From: Siphonodentalium dalli | Lineage: Eukaryota > Mollusca > Scaphopoda > Gadilida > Siphonodentaliidae | Direction of reading: 5' to 3' | DNA: 64,000 nucleotides | Assembly: GCA_032622095.1 (NCBI GenBank) | Contig: CP136066.1 | Span: 94,695,319 to 94,759,318 of the forward strand | Shown here: positions 13,701 to 25,700 of the stretch, piece by piece | Position numbering within the stretch: position 1 is the stretch's first letter | Layout of the letters: the number at the start of each line of letters is the position of its first letter | Position numbers and translations under genes: made by a program | Notes under the pieces: generated by a model | What the model saw: only the letters and a program-made list of their open reading frames with translations | Told to the model about the DNA's origin: nothing | Database searches by the model: none

Positions 13701-16700
13701 TGCAAAACGATTAAACAGGCAGAATTCATCTAATAAGCGTTTGTTTACAATTCAACGCAACCTTATCGCTCGAAATATTATGCAGAGAGATTTCACGACG
13801 GGATTAATTGACTGTCCGCTATTTTCGGGGACTACGGGGAAGTTTAGGATCTACGATTCTCGACCGATCGGGACGAAACTTGGTACGTGCGTGTAGTTTG
13901 ACCAGGCGGTCGACGTTGTCGTATTGGCGAGCCCGTGCGGCGCCCGCTTCGTGCATGCACAGACGAGATCTCGGAAACGGGTGGAGCTATCGACTTGAAA
14001 TTTGCTATGTGAATGTATCTTGCCCCGGATACGAATTTTATCGGGTCGCTGAGCCCGTGCGACGCCAGCTTCGCGCATGCGCAGACCAGATCTCGGAAAC
14101 GGGTGGAGCTATCGACTTGAAATTTGGTTTTTGAATAGCCTGGACAACGTCGGGCTCATCGGCTAGTCTCATAAGACCTCTGTCTGTCTATGTCCTTTGT
14201 AGAATCGAAAACGGGTTGACCACGGGAATCGTCGACGTCGCATTTTGGACAAGCTCTGAGCACCGATTCTCCACTCCCAATCATCAAAATCACCGCAAAC
14301 GCCACTTCGGTGGTTAAGGCATCAACGATCTTTATATTGACCATATTCGGAGGTGTTAAGGTGACACTCCACAGTTTCGAATGATCAGTAGGGGTAAATT
14401 TCTTAGAACAGAGTACCAGTGTTTTCTGTCACCATGGGTGTGGTATGTTTATTGAGAGAAGGTTAGTTATGAATTTGTGGATTTTTAGAGGATGTCTTTG
14501 AGTTTTGAAAAATATTGTTTCAGGTGACCTTGACCCCACCAGTATGAAGTAGTAGCGATTTCTGCGAAACAGTGGCTCCAGACACCAGCGTGACTTTTTA
14601 GCACCTAAAATTTGTCATCTGCATGAAAAATATTTTTTTTAAACTTAGTGGTGAGAAGTTTGAAATGTTTTGATATTATTGTTAGAAAACGGTGTTCTTC
14701 CAGACAACATAGGCGGCTATACCATAGATTTTCTGGTTTTTGTGTCCCACGGGCCTGAAATCGCTTATTTTGGCCATTTTTGCATCAAAATTTCATTTTT
14801 CAGGCACACAATCAAGGGGCGTAACTCTTGCTACCCCCATTAAAATGACAATTCTGTACCAAAATCTTTAAGTCTAGTATGTGCTCAACCCAGGTATATA
14901 TACATTGTATATGTGTTGTGGGGTAACATTTCAGTTATTTTCATTGAATTGAAGCCCCCTTTATTTTGCACCAATCCCTGCAGAAACTGTGGAGTGTCAC
15001 CTTCAAGACCAGCAAATAGCACCATTTTCATCTGTCAACTTGACAAATATTGTTACTGAAAATCATTTTTTAGCAAATCTGTTCAGTTAGAAGGAACATT
15101 TTATGGTAGATACACCATTCTTCTATGGATATTCCAATACAGGTTGTCTTTAGTCATATAAATTGGTGGGGATATGGAGTCTTGGATCAGTGGGGGGGGG
15201 GGTGGTTCATGTATATGGTTATTGGTGATTTTTCAGATGATGGGTACTTCTTCATGACATCATATGCTCCTTGAATCTTAGCTGAAAAGGCTGATATTGT
15301 GACATTACACAGTATACAACAAGATTAGATATTCAGTCTTTCTTATTCACAAGTGTGAAATATAATAATTCAGGTTCCCTTGGTCATATTTCACTTGACA
15401 ACATATTGTTCATGTGATGTCATAACCTTGTAAAGCTTTCCCTTAATGCTAAATAAGACTTGGAATTTTTTAACCCATAGTTTTGGGAGAGTATTAAAGA
15501 TAGTTGTTGTATGAAATATTATGTTTTATTTTGATATCTGAGGAAAATATGCATCTCATAATATATTTTATACAACATTTTAGCATTTCAGACCTTTTTC
15601 AAGCCATAGATGATGGTTGAATACATCAGTTTTGTCACTACGTCAAGCATAACGTCATTGGGTTCTGAAAGACCCAAAAGGGGTGAAATCAGGGGGGTGC
15701 ATGTAAATCCCCACCCAATCTGGCTGCCTGTGATTGCAATAACGCATGGGGTGTAATATATAGAGAGTAATCAATTGGTTCCGAGAATTACGTTAAATAA
15801 TTCACGGGAGGTGAGAGACGTCGGTAAGAAACGAGTGCGCGTTAGCGCACGAGTTTCTTACCCAAACGTCTCTCGCCTCGAGTGAATTATTGAACGTAAT
15901 TCTCGGAACTAATTGATTACTCTATTTATTACACTTCTGCATCAATTTGGTTCGCCAAATATGATTAAAACGCACAGAATGAATGCTTAAAAGTCCCGAT
16001 GTGGATAAAGATCAACCATAGAAAATTCAGTCTAGATCAGTAAGCGACGTAACGTCAATGACGTCACGGGAAATGACATAATTCACTAGTGACATTGCCA
16101 ATTTTAATAAACAGCGTTTTCAATGGAAATCGCGCACAGGAGTGTAATAAATCATTTTAAGCGGTATAATGCAGAGAATATGGAGGTGTGGTCCCTATTA
16201 AAGATTAATAAAATTGCATTTCCCTTAAGGTGACACTCCACAGTTTCGAATGATCAGTAGGGGTACATTTCTTGGAACAGAGTACCAGTGTTTTCTGTCA
16301 CCATGGGTGTGGTATGTTTATTGAGAGAAGGTTAGTTATGAATTTGTGGATTTTTAGAGGATGTCTTTGAGTTTTGAAAAATATTGTTTCATGTGACCTT
16401 GACCCCACCAGTATGAAGTAGTAGCGATTTCTGCGAAACAGTGGCTCCAGACACCAGCGTGACTTTTTAGCACCTAAAATTTGTCATCTGCATGAAAAAT
16501 ATTTTTTTTAAACTTAGTGGTGAGAAGTTTGAAATTTTTTGATATTATTGTTAGGAAACGGTGTTCTTCCAGACAACATAGGCGGCTATACCATAGATTT
16601 TCTGGTTTTTGTGTCCCACGGGCCTGAAATCGCTTATTTTTGCCATTTTTGCATCAAAATTTCATTTTTCAGGCACACAATCAAGGGGCGTAACTCTTGC

Positions 16701-19700
16701 TATCCCCATTAAAATGACAATTCTGTACCAAAATCTTTAAGTCTAGTATGTGCTCAACCCAGGTATATATACATTGTATATGTGTTGTGGGGTAACATTT
16801 CAGTTATTTTCATTGAATTGAAGCCCCCTTTATTTTGCACCAATCCCTGCAGAAACTGTGGAGTGTCACCTTCAAGACCAGCAAATAGCACCATTTTCAT
16901 CTGTCAACTTGACAAATATTGTTACTGAAAATCATTTTTTAGCAAATCTGTTCAGTTAGAAGGAACATTTTATGGTAGATACACCATTCTTCTATGGATA
17001 TTCCAATACAGGTTGTCTTTAGTCATATAAATTGGTGGGGATATGGAGTCTTGGATCAGTGGGGGGGGGGGTGGTTCATGTATATGGTTATTGGTGATTT
17101 TTCAGATGATGGGTACTTCTTCATGACATCATATGCTCCTTGAATCTTAGCTGAAAAGGCTGATATTGTGACATTACACAGTATACAACAAGATTAGATA
17201 TTCAGTCTTTCTTATTCACAAGTGTGAAATATAATAATTCAGGTTCCCTTGGTCATATTTCACTTGACAACATATTGTTCATGTGATGTCATAACCTTGT
17301 AAAGCTTTCCCTTAATGCTAAATAAGACTTGGAATTTTTTAACCCATAGTTTTGGGAGAGTATTAAAGATAGTTGTTGTATGAAATATTATGTTTTATTT
17401 TGATATCTGAGGAAAATATGCATCTCATAATATATTTTATACAACATTTTAGCATTTCAGACCTTTTTCAAGCCATAGATGATGGTTGAATACATCAGTT
17501 TTGTCACTACGTCAAGCATAACGTCATTGGGTTCTGAAAGACCCAAAAGGGGTGAAATCAGGGGGGTGCATGTAAATCCCCACCCAATCTGGCTGCCTGT
17601 GATTGCAATAACGCATGGGGTGTAATATATAGAGAGTAATCAATTGGTTCCGAGAATTACGTTAAATAATTCACGGGAGGTGAGAGACGTCGGTAAGAAA
17701 CGAGTGCGCGTTAGCGCACGAGTTTCTTACCCAAACGTCTCTCGCCTCGAGTGAATTATTGAACGTAATTCTCGGAACTAATTGATTACTCTATTTATTA
17801 CACTTCTGCATCAATTTGGTTCGCCAAATATGATTAAAACGCACAGAATGAATGCTTAAAAGTCCCGATGTGGATAAAGATCAACCATAGAAAATTCAGT
17901 CTAGATCAGTAAGCGACGTAACGTCAATGACGTCACGGGAAATGACATAATTCACTAGTGACATTGCCAATTTTAATAAACAGCGTTTTCAATGGAAATC
18001 GCGCACAGGAGTGTAATAAATCATTTTAAGCGGTATAATGCAGAGAATATGGAGGTGTGGTCCCTATTAAAGATTAATAAAATTGCATTTCCCTTAAGGT
18101 GACACTCCACAGTTTCGAATGATCAGTAGGGGTACATTTCTTGGAACAGAGTACCAGTGTTTTCTGTCACCATGGGTGTGGTATGTTTATTGAGAGAAGG
18201 TTAGTTATGAATTTGTGGATTTTTAGAGGATGTCTTTGAGTTTTGAAAAATATTGTTTCATGTGACCTTGACCCCACCAGTATGAAGTAGTAGCGATTTC
18301 TGCGAAACAGTGGCTCCAGACACCAGCGTGACTTTTTAGCACCTAAAATTTGTCATCTGCATGAAAAATATTTTTTTTAAACTTAGTGGTGAGAAGTTTG
18401 AAATTTTTTGATATTATTGTTAGGAAACGGTGTTCTTCCAGACAACATAGGCGGCTATACCATAGATTTTCTGGGTTTTGTGTCCCACGGGCCTGAAATC
18501 GCTTATTTTTGCCATTTTTGCATTAAAATTTCATTTTTCAGGCACACAATCAAGGGGCGTAACTCTTGCTATCCCCATTAAAATGACAATTCTGTACCAA
18601 AATCTTTAAGTCTAGTATGTGCTCAACCCAGGTATATATACATTGTATGTGTTGTGGGATAACATTTCAGTTATTTTTCATTGAATTGATGCCCCCCTTA
18701 TTTTGCACCAATCCCTGCAGAAACTGTGGAGTGTCACCTAAGGATTTAACGCTCTTTATTACAATCGAAGCTGCTAAACGGCTACCCATGCGTAAAATAC
18801 GGATGCAAAACGAAACGCGGAATGCAATTATCTCGATTAAAAAGGCAGAATGGGTTGTTGTGTCATATATGTCCTAGGAACAGGGGAATTTTTCATCGGG
18901 TCAGTCTTTGAGGGACGGGTACCATGAATTAATTCATGAAAAACAAAAAATGCGTGTTGTGCTGTCGTTTCGACCGATCGGGACGAAACTTGGTACGTGT
19001 GTGTAGTTTGACCAGGCGGTCGTCCTTGTCGTATTCGCGAGCCCGTGCGACGCCCGTGCAGCGCATGCGCAGACGAGATCTCGGAAACGGGTGGAGCTAT
19101 CGACTTGAAATTTGCTATGTGAATGTATCTTGCCCCGGATACGATTTTTATCGGGTCGCCGAGCCCGTGCGACGCAAGCTTTGCGCAGACCAGATCTCGG
19201 AAACGGGTGGAGCTATCGACTTGAAATTTGGTTTTTGAATAGCCCGGACAACGTCGGGCTCATCGGCTAGTTGTTATATATAATTACACGTAGAGTGACC
19301 GTTGTTGGTGGAATTATTGCCATAGTTTTATCAGCAATAATTCGTCACGAATAAAGTAGAAATATTTATATTTGTGCGTTGTTCAAACGTTGTGTTCTCT
19401 GAAATGGTACGGTCAATGTGTTTGGAATTTTCGAAAAATCTTAGTCGATTGCTAATTTCTTCCAGCGAAGATAGTGTTTGGATCCTCATTAATTTGTTTT
19501 TATTCACTGAAATAAGCCCACAATATGTCTTTAAAAATTCCATTGATATTTCAGGCCAGAGAATCCAGGCGATCATATCCCACTAAGTTCATTACACGGA
19601 CTATTGAGCTGACTGGCGAAATACGGGCCATACTTGTGGACTGGCTCATCCAGCTACAGGTAGCTTACCGATATATTTCTCAATTAACGCATACTGTATG

Positions 19701-22700
19701 GACATTTTTTTCAACATCATAAATCATATTGGTGGAGAAAAACTGGATTGGACATATAAAAAGGTGCATGGCCAATACACTTGCGCTGTATTGAGCAAAC
19801 AACACTATACGTTGCACACTCAAATATATATATATTCTGGGTTATTGATTGTGGAACCATATAATTCTTGCTTTTGATATAAACAATAATTTATAAAATT
19901 ACATTAAGCCGAGGAATTTTCAGTCAATTCTAGAATTAATACGATATAATTGCTAGTATTTAAAGGGAAATACATTATTTAATTTGGTTCTTTTTGACTT
20001 GTTGATAATGTGTCGCATATTGTTTGGAGTAAATGATGATCACACATATAATGTGTCTGATATTGATTGGAGTAAATGATTACACATATAATATGTCGCA
20101 TATTGACTGGAGTAAATGATTACACATATAATGTGTCGCATATTGACTGGAGTAAATGATGATCCCACATATAATGTGTCGCATATTGATTGGAGTAAAT
20201 GATGATCACACATATAATGTGTCGCATATTGATTGGATTAAATGATGATCACACATATAATGTGTCGCATATTGACTGGAGTAAATGATGATCACACATA
20301 TAATATTTCGCATATTGACTGGAGTAAATGATGATCACACATATAATGTGTCGCATATTGATTGGAGTAAATGATGATCAACACATATAACATATCTCAT
20401 ATTTACTGGAGTAAATGATGATCACACATATAATGTGTCGCATATTGACTGGAGTAAATGATGATCACACATATAATGTGTCGCATATTGACTGGAGTAA
20501 ATGATGATCCCACATATAATATGTCTCATATTGACTGGAGTAAATGATGATCACACATATAATGTGTCGCATATTGACTGGAGTAAATGATGATCACACA
20601 CATAATGTGTCGCATATTGATTGGAGTAAATGATGATCACACATATAATGTGTCGCATATTGATTGGAGTAAATGATGATCACACATATAATGTGTCGCA
20701 TATTGATTGGAGTAAATGATTACACGTATAATGTGTCGCATATTGACTGGAGTAAATGCTGATCACATATATAATGTGTCGCATATTGATTGGAGTAAAT
20801 GCTGATCACACATATAATGTGTCTCATATTGATTGGAGTAAATGGTGATCACACATATAATGTGTCTCATATTGACTGGAGTAAATGATGATCCCACATA
20901 TAATATGTCGCATATTGACTGGAATAAATGATTACACATATAATGTGTCTCATATTGACTGGAGTAAATGATGATCCCACATATAATGTGTCGCATATTG
21001 ACTGGAGTAAATGATTACACATATAATGTGTCTCATATTGACTGGAGTATATGATGATCACACATATAATGTGTCGCATATTGACTGGAGTAAATGGTGA
21101 TCACACATATAATGTGTCGCATATTGATTGGAGTAAATGATTACACATATAATGTGTCGCATATTGACTGGAGTAAATGCTGATCACACATATAATGTGT
21201 CGCATATTGATTGGAGTAAATGATGATCACACATATAACGTGTCTCATATTGACTGGAGTAAATGATTATCACACATATAATGTGTCTCATATTGACTGG
21301 AGTAAATGATGATCACACATATAATGTGTCTCATATTGACTGGAGTAAATGATGATCCCACATATAATATGTCGCATATTGACTGGAGTAAATGATTACA
21401 CATATAATGTGTCTCATATTGACTGGAGTAAATGATGATCCCACATATAATGTGTCGCATATTGACTGGAGTAAATGATTACACATACAATGTGTCTCAT
21501 ATTGACTGGAGTATATGATGATCACACATATAATGTGTCGCATATTGACTGGAGTAAATGGTGATCACACATATAATGTGTCGCATATTGACTGGAGTAA
21601 ATGATGATCACACATATAATGTGTCTCATATTGACTGGAGTAAATGATGATCACACATATAATGTGTCGCATATTGATTGGAGTAAATGATGATCACACT
21701 TATAATGTGTCGCATATTGATTGGAGTAAATGATGATCACACATATAATGTGTCGCATATTGACTGGAGTAAATGATGATCACACATATAATGTGTCTCA
21801 TATTGACTGGAGTAAATGATGATCACACATATAATGTGTCGCATATTGACTGGAGTAAATGGTGATCACACATATAATGTGTCGCATATTGATTGGAGTA
21901 AATGATGATCCCACATATAATGTGTCGCATATTGACTGGAGTAAATGGTGATCACACATATAATGTGTCGCATATTGATTGGAGTAAATGATGATCCCAC
22001 ATATAATGTGTCGCATATTGAATGGAGTAAATGATGATCACACATATAATGTGTCGCATATTGATTGGAGTAAATGATGATCCCACATATAATGTGTCTC
22101 ATATTGAATGGAGTAAATGATGATCACACATATAATGTGTCGCATATTGATTGGAGTAAATGATGATCCCACATATAATGTGTCTGATACTGATTGGAGT
22201 AAATGATGATCACACATATAATGTGTCGCATATTGATTGGAGTAAATGATGATCACACATATAATGTGTCGCATATTGATTGGAGTAAATGATGATCCCA
22301 CATATAATGTCTCGCATATTGTCTCTTAGAAAGCACTTAATTGTGACAGAACACGAGTCCACCGCCAAAAGCTCGCAGATGCCCAGTTGAGATAAGAATG
22401 TAGGAACATATACTTGTTTATACAACGAGTTCTCAAGCATCGCATTGAAATAATTTACCGGACTTGATTGTTGGAGCTAAATATCAAGACCAATTAAAAA
22501 AAAGAATGGATGCTTTCTTTTATAGAATGGAATATGACGATGATTCCTCACAATTGAAATAAAAAAAAAATCTGCATTTTGTGACATGAAAACTACTTTG
22601 GAACTAAAAGTCAATAGATTTGTTCCGAAATAATTTGATATTGATATTGAAACAGTAAAACTCAAGTAAGACATTTCAGCAGCACACAGCTGCTGGTATT

Positions 22701-25700
22701 ACAAAATAAGACTTTATGAAACATGTTATCACGTGAGGTATGTATACATGTATATCTAAACCTGAATACATCTTAAAATTCATCCGCCATCTTTTATGTC
22801 CATATATCATCGTTATTGCATACTGGACCCGTACATTGTATTCGAAGTAATTTTTTTAATGATTTCAATGATCTTTCTGGGACCCATAATACTCGTAGAA
22901 AGGTATTTCAGGTATTACTTGACCTGTTTCGATGCCGGGAAAAATTCAAAAGCGAATATTATTATGTGAATTTTGGAGCACATTGTGGCTTTTGATATAG
23001 ATATATTCATTACACGCAAGGTCGGTTGGAAAATAATCATAATCGAAAAAAATGTTTAGCAAATGCCCAGTTGTAAATTTCCAACTTTCGTTGTTTTGTG
23101 AGTGAATTTTTTTTGTTTTGTTGGACCAGTTTGGTAGAAACTGGTGTAATGAAAAACTTCCGGCTCTATCACCACATCATGAGTGATGTCATATTTTTGC
23201 TGCATGATATGTTGGTTCGGGTGAATTGTAAGCGGTATACGCGGGATTTACACCCCCCACCCCTCGTTATCTGTATTACTCGGGATGCATGTGCAGAAAT
23301 TAACTTATATTCAGGTTGAACAGAATGGCTGATACAAGTATACGAAGCTTTATGTTATAGGTGTTGCGCCAATTAATCTTTTCAAATTTTAATAATCTGC
23401 CAGTCGAAACATATAGCGCTGTTATTCGACTCACGCTTATACATATATTGATGGGTAGAAGCTGTGAATATTTCTTCAGTAAATGTGAACACTTATCATA
23501 CCATGATTAAAGTGTGAAATATCTGTTTTCGGGATTCATGAGTTAGAGTGCGTCTCTCTCTTTTTTTTATTTCACTTGCTATGTTCCATTTTGCAGGATC
23601 ATGAAGATTTGAGTGAGGACACGCTGTTCATTGCCGTCTCCCTAATCGATAGAGTGGTATTCAAACAGAAAATCAGGATAGGACAACTGCAGCTTATAGG
23701 AATAACATGCATCCTTATCGCTGCAAAGCTCGTCGAAAGGTTTCCGCCTCCGGTATGTGAAATTCTGTATCATATTATACTCTAATATTCTGCCTAACAT
23801 GGTTATTTTATTGACTATATAAATTTTGTTATACTAACCAATCCTTATTATCATGTATATGTTATTGACCACACTTTAAATGGACAGAACACCTGCGGTA
23901 TTTCATGCCAAACATCTTGGAAGGATTCTCGCTACCAGGTAGTCAACTTTGCCAAAGAATCATTGAGGCTTGTATAAGTAACTTGTGTATGCCAGTCTTT
24001 CTTGTTAATTAGTGTCTCCAACACCGATTCATTCGAAATAATATATATGGATGCTTTGATGGCATAAACTTGAAATTGTAACATTGCTACTTTGATATAT
24101 AATAATAACATTAACTTGTCGAAATCATTTATTTTGTGTGAATGGATGCAATTTATTCAAATGGGAATTGTTCCTAACTTTTCAACAATCAGTCACTCAG
24201 TTCAATTTGGCAAGTCATTTTGGAATTTTATAAAAAAATATATATATATTTGGCAAAAGTAAATTTTGGTCCAGCGCCAACCATGACTTCTTATGCATAT
24301 ACTCGTTGTTTGCAGGTAGCTCAGCTGTGCCACCTCACCGAAGATTCATACAATAAAGACCAGACGTTATGTATGGAAAGAGTCATACTGGACCTCTTGG
24401 CGTTTGATATCAACATCCCGACATCATTTCAGTTTCTTGATAGATTTTTCGAAGTTGATAGTATGCCGAATGAGGTTAGATATTCACCAATAGACTACGT
24501 TACATTGAGAGTAATCATTGATTGATATGGTGACGTTAAATATTCATGAGACGGGGACGTTGTGTATATATATATATATACACAGACAGCTCATTGCGCT
24601 CGACTGTTTACAAAATAGTCCCTGCCTCGAAATGAATTATTCCGGCCATGCGTGCGTTAAAATAAATATAAAACCTAGTTTTTTTGTAAGATGATTATAT
24701 TGTTAAATTAGGTATACAAACAACGCGATTTTTTTTAAAGTTATGAGTTAAGAGATTCTGATTGCAATATATTATATCTCACGCGATTTTCTCGCGCTCG
24801 GTTGGCTGCACACTGCTATAATATTTTCAGATATAACTCTAGTAGGTTTCCTACTCGCCCACTATTTATTTATTTATAGTATCAGACTCATTTCGCGTAT
24901 AAATCTGAAACTTTTCCTTTTACGTTACTTGTTGCAATATCGGTATATATATTTGTGAATGTTTATTATCATGGCTATCCAATATAATTAACAGTTTGTC
25001 CGTTTGGTTTGGCAACCGGACAGTCCTAATTGTTGAGTGCAATGCCTGTGAACAGTATTTATAACTCCTTTTCCGTTTTCATCGAAGATCAATTCAATTT
25101 CTGAAATTTCGTCTTTCGTAACGACGGATTTATAGAAATAAATAAATGAACCACGAAGCGGTGTTAGTTGTAACTAATAACATAGTAATACTCCCCTGTC
25201 ATCGCCAAAAGTATTGCCGTAAATTATAAAAGCAGAGACAAGATTTCCAAAATTCGCGGGAAAATTGTGACAAAATCTGACAGAGAAATAGTGTAGAGAA
25301 TTCACACCATTGTTCGATATAATATGATAAACAATGCATGTCTTATCGTTGACCTTGCCAAAATAGTGGCCCCCGACGAAGAATAGTCCATCGGCCAATG
25401 GACTATTCCGTCTCTCGGACCACTATTTTTGTCGGTCATATATACGTGCATCCCCAAGTCATTAATTATCTATATAATATTTTTTGTATTATACACGTTA
25501 AAGATAAACAATCTGAAATAACGCTCCTAAATTACTATTTCTTTGGCTTCGAGGGTGAACAATGTTTGATTCGAGTCGATGAACACACCCATCAAATCGC
25601 AGAGTTATCAGATATCGATGTTTGAAATCTGTTTTTGTTTTTCACCTGGAATATTTGGCGGCCTGGCAAATATTCGACGAGCCGACCAACATACTCTCCA

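Larger units (their letters stand above)
14360..18738 (+). mobile_element. Composite TIR element, A-B-A-B-A, 1,869-bp period
   Basis: A is a 642-bp unit with inverted ends GGTGACACTCCACAGTTTC and GAAACTGTGGAGTGTCACC (copies at 14360-15001, 16229-16870, 18098-18738). B is 1,227 bp (15002-16228, 16871-18097). Copies are almost identical over their length, with scattered substitutions such as ACAT versus AAAT near 14395. TAA flanks the whole insertion (14357-14359 and 18739-18741), and the empty site GTGTTAAGGAT is visible in Helitron elements 2-4. No transposase frame was recognised. Confidence 0.8.
14167..19270 (+). mobile_element. Helitron-like element 5, split by a later insertion
   Basis: The left part is 14167-14359 (short TCTCATAAGACC start) and the right part is 18739-19270, ending CATCGGCTAG before T. 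The two halves join in the order seen in element 2 at GGAGGTGTTAAGGAT. The interruption is the 4.4-kb composite at 14360-18738. Outer boundaries of the whole array are A before 11148 and T after 19270, as expected of one Helitron insertion site. Confidence 0.72.

Noticed and set aside
11098-14344. Several similar open frames of 60-120 aa on both strands (RDLGNGWSYRLE..., KFQVDSSTRFRDLV...)
   Set aside because: They read through the 122-bp tandem units of the Helitron-like elements on opposite strands. No Rep or helicase motif is present.
20763-22440. Series of minus-strand open frames repeating MRHIICV...YSSQYE
   Set aside because: They are translations of the 43-bp minisatellite. The repeat period makes frames reappear, and there is no start context, domain or splice evidence.
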